Source: Paenibacillus oralis
Lineage (GTDB): Bacteria > Bacillota > Bacilli > Paenibacillales > Paenibacillaceae
Assembly: GCF_003863965.1 (NCBI RefSeq)
Contig: NZ_RRCN01000001.1
Span: 2,996,304-3,060,303 of the forward strand
Direction of reading: 5' to 3'
DNA: 64,000 nucleotides
Made by a program: the position numbers and the translations under genes. Positions 17,988 to 26,555 of this stretch are shown one piece after another. The notes below the pieces were generated by a model. That model was not told where the DNA came from and made no database searches. It saw nothing but the letters and a program-made list of their open reading frames with translations. Each line of letters opens with the position of its first letter. The stretch's first letter is position 1.

Positions 17988-18701
17988 TCAATAATCCTCC
18001 CATGCGTTAGTTTTCGAATATTTGCGGCAAATGACGTACTTGGACGCCGACTGCTGACGCAGCCCTTCCAGCTGCAGGGCCGCCCGGAGATATTCCGGAA
18101 TGTACTCGTCGTATTTCACCTCGAGGATGATCAAGTTGTCGTCGATCGCCGGAATGGCTCGCAGGTTCGCGTCAAAAACATCAACGGCGCTCAGGCCTGT
18201 CCTGAGTTCCTTGTCAAACGTGATCCGCACGTTGCCGTTACGGCAGACGAACGGTTCGCGCACGTAATCGACGATCACCTTGGGGGCGAGGAGACGATCC
18301 TTCATTTCATGATACAGCTCCATCAACAGCGGTTTATCGGGAACCCGGAGCGTCTCGATCCGTCCCGCCATGATCTCGTCGTACATCTCCCGGGTTAAAG
18401 GCTCTTTCACCTTGGCGATGTAGTCGCCTTGCTTGATTTTTTTCTCGAAATGAATCAGGTTGTCCCGGCCATTGTAGATGCGGATCCGGTATTTGCGCCG
18501 GCCGTGGACGCCGCCCAATTTCTCGTGAAGCGCCGAATTGTCGATATCGTCAAAATAAAGGCTGCGGATATGGTATTCCCCGCTTTGGCCCGCATGCTCG
18601 TCATGCTGCGCCAAGCCCTTTAACCTTTGGCGAATCACAAAATATTGGTGGCGGTTGATCAGGAATTTTAGTTCGTGGCGGAATTTCAGCTTTTGCTTCA
18701 T
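17988..18701 (-). CDS. VTC-domain polyphosphate polymerase-like protein
   Basis: A 237-aa protein consisting of one VTC domain, the tunnel-shaped catalytic fold of yeast Vtc4 that makes polyphosphate from ATP. Basic and acidic residues of the tunnel are visible: FRHELKFLI, YHIRSLYFDD, RRKYRIRIYN, HFEKKIKQGDYIAKVKEPL and a late ILEVKYDEYIPEY. It has no membrane segment of its own, and DUF4956 may supply the membrane part. The ATG at 18701 has GAGGTG five bases upstream. The longer frame from the GTG at 18710 would use that same sequence as its start codon, so I rejected it. Confidence 0.87.
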   Translation of the reverse strand: MKQKLKFRHELKFLINRHQYFVIRQRLKGLAQHDEHAGQSGEYHIRSLYFDDIDNSALHEKLGGVHGRRKYRIRIYNGRDNLIHFEKKIKQGDYIAKVKEPLTREMYDEIMAGRIETLRVPDKPLLMELYHEMKDRLLAPKVIVDYVREPFVCRNGNVRITFDKELRTGLSAVDVFDANLRAIPAIDDNLIILEVKYDEYIPEYLRAALQLEGLRQQSASKYVICRKYSKTNAWEDY

Positions 18702-18800
18702 AAACTGCACCTCGTTTTCATGTGACGCTTGTTACTTGACTTATCCTACCAGCGCTGGCTGATAATTGACTTAAGGAAACCTGAAAATCAACTGAATGTT

Positions 18801-18827
18801 TTTACACAGCGTTAATAAATGTTAAAT
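18801..18827. promoter_or_regulatory. Candidate PhoP box between VTC operon and phosphatase gene
   Basis: Three hexamers resembling the Bacillus PhoP half-site TT(A/T/C)ACA lie in phase: TTTACA at 18801, TTAATA at 18812 and TTAAAT at 18822, repeating every 10-11 bp. The site is in the 197-bp divergent region between a polyphosphate-type gene and a phosphatase gene, which fits phosphate control. It is a pattern match only. Confidence 0.4.
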
Positions 18828-18898
18828 TCAGGAAATTCCGCTATTGACAGCGGTGAAGGGGGGCTTTATCTTTAGGGGAATCGGAAGGAGTCATTTGC

Positions 18899-20119
18899 AT
18901 GAGAGGTCGTAGAGATATGGTGTGGTTTGTTATCGTGGGTTTACTGCTGGCGGCGGCAATTTTCGGTTTGCAAAAAATAGAGCGGCATCAGGCCGTGCAG
19001 CCGAAATCGGTCGCCCTGACGTTCAAGGGGGATGCGCGCAATTCCCTGGCGTTTACCTGGTACACCGAAGTCCCTGGATTACAGGGCGTTGTACAGGTTG
19101 CCGAGGGGGCGCAGCCGCCCGATTCCTGGGAAGGGGACCGGATCCTCACCTTTGCGGCGGAATCGGCGGAGATTGCCATCGGGAACGGAAAGCGGCAAGG
19201 CGTTCATAAAGCGGAGGCGACTGGCCTCATCCCCGGGACGGCCTATGTGTACCGGCTAGGCAGCGGGAAAAACGGGGGCTGGAGCGAACCGGCCGGATTT
19301 GTCACGGAGGCTGCGGAGGCGGAGACGTTTTCGTTTATTAACGTAGCGGATTCGCAGGGCGTGACCGCAGCGGATTTCAAGCTGTGGGGGCGGACGCTGG
19401 ACAAAGCTTTTGCGGTTTTCCAGGATGTCCGTTTTATTGTACATAACGGGGATTTAACGGAAGAACCGGAGAATGAGCAAGGGTGGGATGCCTTTTTTGG
19501 CCAAGCCGGCCAGTGGCTGAGCCGGGTTCCGCTGCTGCCGGTGACGGGTAATCACGATGAAATGGCAGGAGAAGCGGAGCGTTTTACCTCCCACTTTAAT
19601 TTGCCGGATAACGGGGCAAAAGGATCGGCTCCAGGGACGACGTATTCGTTTGATTATGGCTACGCTCATTTTGTGATGCTCGACACGGAGTCGAATTTGA
19701 AACGGCAGACGGATTGGCTGCGGGACGATTTGCAAAAGAACGGCAAGCCGTGGACGATTGTGGCGATGCACCGGCCGGCCTACGGCGGCAACCAGTACGA
19801 AAAAGCGGAGGATTGGATCAAGGTCTTCGATGAATATGGCGTGGATTTGGTGCTGCAAGGACATAACCACGAATACTCCAGGTCCTATCCTTTGCGGAGC
19901 GGAGAAATCGTCCCCGCAGGGGAAGGGACCGTGTATGTCGTGACCAACACCGCCGGCCCCAAATTTAATGAGCTGAAGAAGGATAAATTTTATCATGCGG
20001 TTCATTTTCAAAATGATAAACAGATGTTCGCCGGAATCACCGTCAGCGAGCGTTCGCTCAGCTACGAAGCTTATGACGCGGACGGCAACAAGCTGGACGA
20101 AGTCGTGCTTACGCGTTAG
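18899..20119 (+). CDS. Purple acid phosphatase-like metallophosphoesterase
   Basis: A 406-aa exported phosphoesterase. A transmembrane or signal segment is at about residues 6-24. An N-terminal fibronectin-like domain of the purple acid phosphatase type covers about 33-135. The catalytic domain carries the dinuclear metal motifs in order: DSQG, HNGDLTEE, GNHDE, AMHRPAYGG and GHNHEYSR. It should release phosphate from phosphoesters outside the membrane. It is transcribed divergently from the VTC/DUF4956/CotH operon and shares a candidate PhoP box with it. The ATG is preceded by GGAAGGAG. Confidence 0.9.
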   Translation: MRGRRDMVWFVIVGLLLAAAIFGLQKIERHQAVQPKSVALTFKGDARNSLAFTWYTEVPGLQGVVQVAEGAQPPDSWEGDRILTFAAESAEIAIGNGKRQGVHKAEATGLIPGTAYVYRLGSGKNGGWSEPAGFVTEAAEAETFSFINVADSQGVTAADFKLWGRTLDKAFAVFQDVRFIVHNGDLTEEPENEQGWDAFFGQAGQWLSRVPLLPVTGNHDEMAGEAERFTSHFNLPDNGAKGSAPGTTYSFDYGYAHFVMLDTESNLKRQTDWLRDDLQKNGKPWTIVAMHRPAYGGNQYEKAEDWIKVFDEYGVDLVLQGHNHEYSRSYPLRSGEIVPAGEGTVYVVTNTAGPKFNELKKDKFYHAVHFQNDKQMFAGITVSERSLSYEAYDADGNKLDEVVLTR

Positions 20120-20150
20120 TATTCCGGCGCGGAGCGGACAAACAGCCTGC

Positions 20151-21959
20151 CTAAACCGTAGCCTTGCCTTCCCGGACAAGCGCTCCCGACCGTTCCGGAA
20201 GTACGTGCCGCGAAGCGGCCGGCGGCATGGCCTGGGACCCCGCGCCTTCCGCCGCCCCGCATAGCCCAGCGCATTCCCGGAAAGCGTAATGTTTGCAACC
20301 GCGGCACTTGTCGTTGTTGATTTGGCCAAGCGCGTAATTCAGCGCATCCCCGGTGTTTTCAAAAAAGTGCTCTTCACCAATCCTGTACAAACATCCGGTT
20401 TTGGCCAGCAGCTTGCGCGGCTGGGAACGCAGGCCGGAGACGAGCACCGTGATTTCCGCATCGTGAAGCTGTTTGACCAAGCTTGAGAAGTTGGCTTCGC
20501 CGGTCGTATCCATAAACGGCACCTTGCCCATCCGAATCAGAACAACCCGCTGCAGACCGCCTTCGATTTGCGAAGCGAACCGGTCAAACGCCTGCGATGC
20601 GCCAAAAAACAACGGCCCGTCCACGGTAAATATGGACACCTGCGGGCAGTCGTGATCCTCCGTTACCACATGCGCTTTGACCTTTGCGTTGGCGGAGGCA
20701 GGATCGGGCAGCACTTTGTCCACGGTCAGCAGCTCGCTCATTCTTTTGACGAACAGTACGACCGCGAGGATCAGGCCGACCTCGACGGCCGTCGTCAGCG
20801 TCGTGAACACCGTCAGCAAGAAGGTGACGAGCAGGACGAGGGAGTCTCCGGTCCGCGTTTTGAGCATATGGGCAAAAGCTTTGCGCTCGCTCATATTCCA
20901 CGCCACCAGCATCAGGATCGGCGCCATGCTGGCGAGTGGAATGTTGGAGGCGTAAGGGGCGAACAAGGCGACGATCAGCAGGACGACCACGCCGTGAATG
21001 ACCCCGGAAAAAGGGGAAACCGCCCCGTTTTTGATGTTCGTCGCCGTGCGCGCGATCGCCCCCGTTGCCGGAATGCCGCCGAACAGCGGCGCGGCGATGT
21101 TGGCGATGCCCTGCCCGATCAGCTCGCGATTGCTGTTGTGGCGGGTGCCGGTCATGCCGTCGGCGACCACGGCCGAGAGCAGCGATTCGATGCTGCCGAG
21201 CAGGGCGATGATCAAGGCCGGCTGCAGCATCGGCCGGATGCTGTCCCAGGTGAGCGATATCGGGTGAAGGCCCGGCAAACCGCCGGGAATGGCGCCGTAG
21301 GCGGAGCCGATCGTCGTCACCTTGCCGGGGAACAGCCAGGCCGCCGCCAGCGTGGATACGATGATGCCGACGAGCGAGCCCGGCACTTTCGGTAAATACT
21401 TGGGCGTAAGCAGCAGGGCGGCGAGGCAGATGCCGGCCGTCAGCACGCTGTAGATATTTAAGGTGTGCAGCCGCAGAACGATCTCTTTCATATTTTCATA
21501 GAAATATTCATGCCGCTCCACCCCGCGAAGACCGAGGAAATTCCCGATTTGTCCGCTAAAAATCGTCACCGCGATGCCGGCCGTAAACCCGATCGTCACC
21601 GGCCGCGGAATGAATTTGATCAGCGCTCCAAGCCGAAGCAGCCCCATCAACACGAGAAAAATGCCGGCGAGAAAGCCGGCGATCAGCAGGTTTTCGTACC
21701 CGTATTGCATGACAATCGCCAGCAAAATCGGGATAAACGCTCCCGTCGGTCCGCCGATTTGAAACCGGGAGCCTCCGAGCAGGGAGATTAGAATCCCCGC
21801 CACAATCGTGGTGTAAAGGCCGTATTCCGGCTTCACTCCCGAAGCGATGGCAAACGCCATGCCCAGCGGGATTGCCACAATGCCGACGATGCACCCCGAG
21901 ATCAAATCTTTGCGCAAAGCTGCCATCCCGTAATTTTTAAAACGTCCTGTCCACTTCAT
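20151..21959 (-). CDS. SulP family anion transporter with STAS domain and Cys-rich tail
   Basis: A 602-aa SulP transporter. The membrane domain (about residues 10-400) opens with DLISGCIVGIVAIPLGMAFAIASGVKPEYGLYT and includes GGPTGAF and GIPATGAIARTATNI, typical of sulfate/bicarbonate carriers. A cytosolic STAS domain follows at about 435-545. After it comes an unusual tail with four cysteines (CRGC, then CAGLC) that could bind a metal or cluster. The transported anion is unknown. I start at 21959, where GAAGGG precedes the ATG. An upstream TTG at 22001 lacks a site. It lies downstream of an ArsR gene, separated by a terminator. Confidence 0.9.
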   Translation of the reverse strand: MKWTGRFKNYGMAALRKDLISGCIVGIVAIPLGMAFAIASGVKPEYGLYTTIVAGILISLLGGSRFQIGGPTGAFIPILLAIVMQYGYENLLIAGFLAGIFLVLMGLLRLGALIKFIPRPVTIGFTAGIAVTIFSGQIGNFLGLRGVERHEYFYENMKEIVLRLHTLNIYSVLTAGICLAALLLTPKYLPKVPGSLVGIIVSTLAAAWLFPGKVTTIGSAYGAIPGGLPGLHPISLTWDSIRPMLQPALIIALLGSIESLLSAVVADGMTGTRHNSNRELIGQGIANIAAPLFGGIPATGAIARTATNIKNGAVSPFSGVIHGVVVLLIVALFAPYASNIPLASMAPILMLVAWNMSERKAFAHMLKTRTGDSLVLLVTFLLTVFTTLTTAVEVGLILAVVLFVKRMSELLTVDKVLPDPASANAKVKAHVVTEDHDCPQVSIFTVDGPLFFGASQAFDRFASQIEGGLQRVVLIRMGKVPFMDTTGEANFSSLVKQLHDAEITVLVSGLRSQPRKLLAKTGCLYRIGEEHFFENTGDALNYALGQINNDKCRGCKHYAFRECAGLCGAAEGAGSQAMPPAASRHVLPERSGALVREGKATV

Positions 21960-22021
21960 CCTATAACCCTTCTTTTTCTGATTATCTTTCTGCTGCCCCA
22001 AACCCGCGCATTCCCGGACAC

Positions 22022-22049
22022 AAAAAAGATCCCCCGCAGCCCGGCGGGG
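22022..22049 (-). terminator. Terminator or attenuator between arsR-type gene and sulP
   Basis: On the minus strand CCCCGC and GCGGGG form a stem with a 6-nt loop, followed by ATC and six Ts. It lies 20 bp after the ArsR stop and upstream of the SulP start, so it either separates two units or lowers expression of the transporter relative to the regulator. Confidence 0.8.
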
Positions 22050-22068
22050 AAACTTGCATGGGGCCGTA

Positions 22069-22395
22069 TTATTGTTTGCGGATTCCTTTCAGCAAGGAGA
22101 TCGATTCCACCAAATGGTTATCGAAAATTTGCCGGGCGACCGCAAGTAAATCCTTAATCAGCGGATCGCGCAGCGAATAAATCACCGTCGTCCCTTCCTT
22201 GACCGTGTTGACCAGATTTTTGGCGCGCAACACGGCTAATTGCTGTGACACGGCGGATCCTTCCGAACCGAGGATCGTTTGCAATTCATTGACGTTCCGT
22301 TCGCCTTCGCTCAGCACCTCCAAAATACGGATTCGCATCGGATGGGCGAGAGCTTTGAAAAATTCGGCTTTAAACTGCTGCAGGTTCACGTCCAT
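22069..22395 (-). CDS. ArsR/SmtB family transcriptional regulator
   Basis: A 108-aa winged-helix repressor. The helix-turn-helix spans about residues 35-70 (VNELQTILGSEGSAVSQQLAVLRAKNLV), and the phrase KALAHPMRIRILEVL at the start is typical of ArsR proteins. It has no cysteine at all, so the classical Cys metal sites are absent and it must sense something else or use His/Asp ligands. Its placement immediately upstream of the SulP gene suggests it controls that transporter. Confidence 0.9.
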   Translation of the reverse strand: MDVNLQQFKAEFFKALAHPMRIRILEVLSEGERNVNELQTILGSEGSAVSQQLAVLRAKNLVNTVKEGTTVIYSLRDPLIKDLLAVARQIFDNHLVESISLLKGIRKQ

Positions 22396-22529
22396 CGAAA
22401 TAAACTCCTTAATTTTTAAATATTTATATCTCTGAATCTTTGCATATTTACTATGATAGCATAGGAATCCATTTTGACAATGGAGAATATTGCAGCGTTT
22501 GTGAACTGGAGCGGAACATGGTATATTAA

Positions 22530-22548
22530 TTGAGAATCATTATCATTA
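22530..22548. promoter_or_regulatory. Fur box upstream of the heme monooxygenase gene
   Basis: TTGAGAATCATTATCATTA matches the Fur consensus in 15 or so of 19 positions, including the ATTATCA half. It is 50 bp upstream of the start of a heme-degrading monooxygenase gene, a common target of Fur. Confidence 0.75.
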
Positions 22549-22596
22549 AGTCGGGGCAATTTGATAGATTTTCCAATATAGAAGGAGGCGGTTAAT

Positions 22597-22932
22597 TTGT
22601 TCGTGATGACAAGAACGATAGTCGTTGAAAAAGGAAACAGCGAAAAAGTGGTGGAGCGCTTCAGCAAGGAAGGGCCGATGGACCAAATGGACGGCCTGGT
22701 CGATATCAGCGTTATGATCAACCGAAAAAGCCAGGAAGAGCATGAAGAGGTGGTGGTCGTCATCCGCTGGGAGTCGCAGGAGGCCTGGAAAAACTGGGAG
22801 AAAAGCGACGCGCATATTCAGGGGCACCGGAACAGCAAAGGCCAGCAGCCGCCAGCCTATATCGTCAGCACGACGGTGGGCCTCTATGACGCTCAAGTGG
22901 TCAAGAAAGGAAAGGCGTTTTTGAACGGTTAA
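22597..22932 (+). CDS. Heme-degrading monooxygenase, HmoA/IsdG type
   Basis: A 111-aa ferredoxin-like-fold monooxygenase of the antibiotic-biosynthesis-monooxygenase/IsdG family, which opens heme to release iron in the cytosol. The RWESQEAWKNWEKSDAHIQGH segment contains the conserved tryptophan and the histidine that ligates heme iron. Length fits the family. The TTG at 22597 lies 8 bases after AAGGAGG and is the best start; the ATG at 22606 is too far from it. A Fur box lies upstream, consistent with induction by iron limitation. Confidence 0.87.
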   Translation: MFVMTRTIVVEKGNSEKVVERFSKEGPMDQMDGLVDISVMINRKSQEEHEEVVVVIRWESQEAWKNWEKSDAHIQGHRNSKGQQPPAYIVSTTVGLYDAQVVKKGKAFLNG

Positions 22933-22994
22933 TGGTACACTGAAGATAGGAAGTTTAATAGAGTTCTAGCAGTTTATACATCAAGGAGCTGGAT

Positions 22995-23759
22995 ATGAAA
23001 CTTGTATCGTGGAACGTCAACGGTTTAAGAGCCTGCGTGAATAAAGGGTTTATGGACTATTTTAACGAGGCGGGCGCGGATATTTTCTGCCTTCAGGAAA
23101 CGAAGCTGCAGGAAGGGCAAATCGAGCTTGATCTTGGCGAGGGCTATGAGCAGTACTGGAATTATGCGGAGAAAAAAGGGTACTCCGGCACCGCCGTGTT
23201 CACGCGGATTAAGCCGCTGTCGGTGCGTTACGGCATGGAGGAGGACTCTGAGCCGGAGGGGCGGATCATTACTTTGGAGTTCGATACGTTTTATCTGGTT
23301 ACCGTTTATACGCCGAACGCCAAAAGGGATCTCTCTCGCCTTGACTATCGGGTGGAGTGGGAGGATCGGTTCCGCGCATACCTGAAGCAGCTTGACGCGG
23401 TCAAGCCGGTTATCGTCTGCGGCGATATGAACGTGGCTCATAAGGAAATCGACATCAAAAACGCGAAGTCGAACGAAGGCAACTCCGGCTTTACCCCCGA
23501 AGAACGCGGCAAAATGACCGACCTGCTGGCGGCGGGATTTACGGACACGTTCCGTTATTTTTATCCCGACCGCGAAGGGGTGTACAGCTGGTGGTCGTAC
23601 ATGCCGAAGGTACGCGAGCGCAACATCGGCTGGCGGATCGACTATTTCCTGGCATCTTCACGGCTGGAGCCGCATTTGGCCGGCGCCGGCATCGACTGCC
23701 ACATTATGGGCAGCGACCATTGCCCGGTAACGCTGGAAGTGTCGGAGATGACGAAGTAA
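22995..23759 (+). CDS. exoA: Exodeoxyribonuclease III
   Basis: A 254-aa AP endonuclease/3'-exonuclease of the Xth family, which cuts at abasic sites in base excision repair. Family motifs are complete: MKLVSWNVNGLRA, FCLQETKLQ, VTVYTPNAKRDLSRL, VICGDMNVAH, YSWWSY, WRIDYFL and GSDHCPV. It is a single gene with AAGGAG upstream and its own terminator downstream. Confidence 0.96.
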   Translation: MKLVSWNVNGLRACVNKGFMDYFNEAGADIFCLQETKLQEGQIELDLGEGYEQYWNYAEKKGYSGTAVFTRIKPLSVRYGMEEDSEPEGRIITLEFDTFYLVTVYTPNAKRDLSRLDYRVEWEDRFRAYLKQLDAVKPVIVCGDMNVAHKEIDIKNAKSNEGNSGFTPEERGKMTDLLAAGFTDTFRYFYPDREGVYSWWSYMPKVRERNIGWRIDYFLASSRLEPHLAGAGIDCHIMGSDHCPVTLEVSEMTK

Positions 23760-23773
23760 GTATCTCTTTTTTG

Positions 23774-23818
23774 AAAAAAACGGCTGCGGCGCGATTGTGC
23801 GCCGGGCCGTTTTTTTTG
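23774..23818. terminator. Intrinsic terminator after exoA
   Basis: AAAACGGC...CGGCGC and GCGCCG...GCCGTTTT form a stable stem around a short loop, with eight Ts on the plus side and seven on the minus side. Confidence 0.92.
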
Positions 23819-23856
23819 TGCAATAAGCTGTCTGGTTGATCATTTAGTATTATTTG

Positions 23857-23930
23857 GTGAGTGATTACTCACTTGACTGTGGGGTGCGGGAAGAGATATA
23901 TTTAAACCATCGAGGTGAGTGATTACTCAC
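23857..23930 (+). promoter_or_regulatory. Promoter framed by two identical palindromic operators
   Basis: The 16-bp sequence GTGAGTGATTACTCAC occurs at 23857-23872 and again at 23915-23930. Between them are TTGACT (23873-23878) and TATATT (23897-23902) with an 18-bp spacer. Operators therefore flank the -35 and lie just after the likely start of transcription. The TetR-family gene at the end of the downstream operon is the obvious ligand, giving an autoregulated drug-responsive unit. Confidence 0.8.
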
Positions 23931-23963
23931 TATAAAATCTAGCCCCTTGGAGGAGTGAGGCTA

Positions 23964-24701
23964 ATGGCTAAGCAAGAGAGGGATATTTGCATCCAAACTC
24001 GGAACGTCTGCCGTAAATTCAATGACAAAGAGGTACTGCACGGCATCAGTCTGGATGTGCGGCGCAGTGAGATTTTCGGTTTGCTGGGCCCGTCGGGCTC
24101 GGGCAAAACCACTTTCGTGAAAATGATCGCCGGCATCGACGAAGCCACAAGCGGGGAAATTGACGTGTTGGGCACGCGGATGCCGAAGCTTAAGATGATG
24201 AATCATATTGGCTACATGGCGCAATCCGATGCGATGTATGCGGAGCTCACGGCCAAGGAAAACCTGGAGTTTTTCGGCGCGCTGTTTGGGCTGCGGGGCG
24301 CCAAAATGAAACGGCGCATTGACGAGGTGATGGCGCTCGTCAACTTGACCGAGCATGTAAAGCGCCCGGTCGGCGCGTACTCCGGCGGGATGAAACGCCG
24401 CTTGTCGCTGGCGATCGCGCTGCTGCACGAACCCGAGGTGCTGATTCTCGATGAGCCTACTGTCGGGATTGACCCGGTGCTGCGCAAATCGATTTGGGAC
24501 GAATTCGACAACCTTAGCCGGCAAGGGACGACGATTCTCGTTACGACTCATGTGATGGACGAAGCCGACAAATGCCATCGGCTGGGCATGATCCGTGACG
24601 GCAGCCTGATCGCCGTCGGGACGCCGGAAGCGCTCAAGCTGGAAACCGGCAGTGCCTCGATTGAGGAAGCTTTTCTATACTATGGAGGTGTTCGCGCATG
24701 A
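23964..24701 (+). CDS. ABC exporter ATP-binding protein
   Basis: A 245-aa ATPase of the multidrug/daunorubicin exporter type. Walker A is GPSGSGKTT at about residues 41-49, the signature is YSGGMKRRLS, Walker B is VLILDEPTVGID and the switch histidine is in TTHVMDE. It powers the ABC-2 permease encoded next. The frame is open from a GTG at 23955, but the ATG at 23964 is better placed after GGAGG. It overlaps the permease by 4 nt. Confidence 0.93.
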   Translation: MAKQERDICIQTRNVCRKFNDKEVLHGISLDVRRSEIFGLLGPSGSGKTTFVKMIAGIDEATSGEIDVLGTRMPKLKMMNHIGYMAQSDAMYAELTAKENLEFFGALFGLRGAKMKRRIDEVMALVNLTEHVKRPVGAYSGGMKRRLSLAIALLHEPEVLILDEPTVGIDPVLRKSIWDEFDNLSRQGTTILVTTHVMDEADKCHRLGMIRDGSLIAVGTPEALKLETGSASIEEAFLYYGGVRA

Positions 24702-25828
24702 GAATCCGCGCCTTGATGATTCGCATCATTCGCCAATTTCTTCACGACAAGCGTTCCCTCGCTTTATTGATCGTTGCCCCGATACTGGTGTTGTTCCTGA
24801 TGTATCTCGTATTCAACGGGGATGCATACCGGCCGAAAATCGGCGCGCTGCAGCTGCCGGCCGCATTGACGGAAAGTCTGAGCAGCGCTGATGCAGAGGT
24901 GACGGTTTACAAAACGGAAGACGAAGCGGAGGCCGCCTTGGCGCACCAGGACATTGATGCGATTGTCCGGATTAAAGACGGCGCTCCCAGCATCAAACTG
25001 GAAGGCAGCGCCCCTTCCAAAAACCGGGCCGTCATGCTGCTCATCCAGCAGACGATGCAGCGGCAGGCGGGAGGGGCGGCGGCCCCGGCACAGGCGCAAG
25101 CTCAGATGCAAGGACAGTCACAAACTCAGGCACAGGCACAAACCCAGGCGCAGGGACAGCCCCAGTTACAGGGACAGAGCCCGAGTCCGAACCCTGTCTT
25201 CGAATATTTGCACGGCGGGGCGGATATGTCCTCGTTTGACAGCTTCAGTCCGGTATTGATCGGCTTGTTTGCTTTTTTCTTCGTGTTCCTGATCGCGGGG
25301 GTGTCGTTTTTGCGGGAGCGCACGAGCGGCACTTTGGAACGGCTGCTTGCGACGCCGCTGCGGCGCTGGGAGATCGTCGCCGGTTACATGGCCGGATTCG
25401 GCATTTTTACCAGCCTGCAGGCGCTGCTGATCGCCGGATTTACGATAGGCGTGCTGGGAAGCATGATGGCGGGCTCGTTTTGGTACGTGCTGCTCATTAT
25501 GCTGCTGCTGTCCCTTGCCGCGCTCAGCTTCGGCACGCTGCTGTCCGCCTTTGCCAACTCGGAATTTCAGATGATCCAATTCATTCCGATCGTGATCGTG
25601 CCGCAGGTGTTTTTCTCCGGCTTGTTTGATCTTGACACTATGTCGCCATGGCTCCGCTGGATCGCCCACATTACGCCGCTCAAATACGGCGCGGATGCGC
25701 TGCGGAACGTTATGCTGCGCGGGGAAGGCTGGAGCGCCATCGCCCTGGATGTTTATGTGCTGGCCGGATTGTCCCTGATCTTCATGGCGGGCAATGTGCT
25801 TGCATTGCGGAAGCATCGGAAAATATAG
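24698..25828 (+). CDS. ABC-2 type permease with Gln-rich insert
   Basis: A 376-aa exporter permease. One membrane helix at about residues 20-40 is followed by a large extracytoplasmic loop and five helices in the C-terminal half, ending with the typical LRWIAHITPLKYGADALRNVMLRG. The loop contains an insert of about 40 residues built from Gln/Ala/Gly (AQAQAQMQGQSQTQAQAQ), encoded by hexameric DNA repeats near 25085-25180. The insert is not a family feature. It pairs with the ATPase upstream for efflux of a drug-like compound. Confidence 0.9.
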   Translation: MRIRALMIRIIRQFLHDKRSLALLIVAPILVLFLMYLVFNGDAYRPKIGALQLPAALTESLSSADAEVTVYKTEDEAEAALAHQDIDAIVRIKDGAPSIKLEGSAPSKNRAVMLLIQQTMQRQAGGAAAPAQAQAQMQGQSQTQAQAQTQAQGQPQLQGQSPSPNPVFEYLHGGADMSSFDSFSPVLIGLFAFFFVFLIAGVSFLRERTSGTLERLLATPLRRWEIVAGYMAGFGIFTSLQALLIAGFTIGVLGSMMAGSFWYVLLIMLLLSLAALSFGTLLSAFANSEFQMIQFIPIVIVPQVFFSGLFDLDTMSPWLRWIAHITPLKYGADALRNVMLRGEGWSAIALDVYVLAGLSLIFMAGNVLALRKHRKI

Positions 25829-25880
25829 TACTCTGATTAGGACGAACGATTCGTACGTGACAAGAAAGGGGAGGGCCTCT

Positions 25881-26555
25881 ATGTCGGAAGAGAAAGAGCA
25901 GTGGCTGGAGGATCTTATCCGATTAAGCGAGGAAACCGCAGAAACCAAGACGGAAAAGCAGGCCCGGATTTTGGAGGCGGCGATCGAAATATTTTCCGAA
26001 AAAGGGTTTGCCGCTACCTCAACCAGTGAAATTGCGCGAAAGGCCGGCGTGGCGGAAGGAACCATTTTCAAGCACTATAAGACAAAAAAGGATCTTCTCC
26101 TGTCCATCGCCGGGCCGATCGCGGTCAAACTGGTCGCTCCGTTTCTGCTGCGGGATTTCATCAAAATGATCGATATGCCTTATGACCGTGCTGATGAATT
26201 TTTCCGCGCGCTCGCCAAGGACAGACTCAAATTTGCCCGTGAAAATACGAAGATTATCAAGATTTTGATTCACGAGGTGCCTTTTCAGCCGGAGCTGCTG
26301 GAACAGATCAAAAGTCTGGTGACGGATTACGTGGTCAAGCGGATTGAGAAGATCATTCTTCACTTTCAGGAAAAAGGCCAGCTTGTTGAAGCTCCGCCCT
26401 GGCGGATCATGCGGACGGGGGCCAGCGTCGTGATCGGCATGATCATCACCCATGTGTTCATCGTACCGGACTTCCCCTTCGACGAGGAAAAGGAAGTCGA
26501 GATGACGTTAGACCTGCTGATGCACGGCATCGCAAGCCGGAGCGGAGAGGTTTAA
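25881..26555 (+). CDS. TetR/AcrR family regulator
   Basis: A 224-aa repressor. The N-terminal helix-turn-helix is at about residues 30-70 (RILEAAIEIFSEKGFAATSTSEIARKAGVAEGTIFKHYKTKKDLL), and the rest is an all-helical ligand domain. It is the third gene of the exporter operon and is the likely binder of the twin GTGAGT-N4-ACTCAC operators upstream. The open frame begins at 25794 inside the permease, but the ATG at 25881 follows AAGGGGAGG. Confidence 0.92.
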   Translation: MSEEKEQWLEDLIRLSEETAETKTEKQARILEAAIEIFSEKGFAATSTSEIARKAGVAEGTIFKHYKTKKDLLLSIAGPIAVKLVAPFLLRDFIKMIDMPYDRADEFFRALAKDRLKFARENTKIIKILIHEVPFQPELLEQIKSLVTDYVVKRIEKIILHFQEKGQLVEAPPWRIMRTGASVVIGMIITHVFIVPDFPFDEEKEVEMTLDLLMHGIASRSGEV

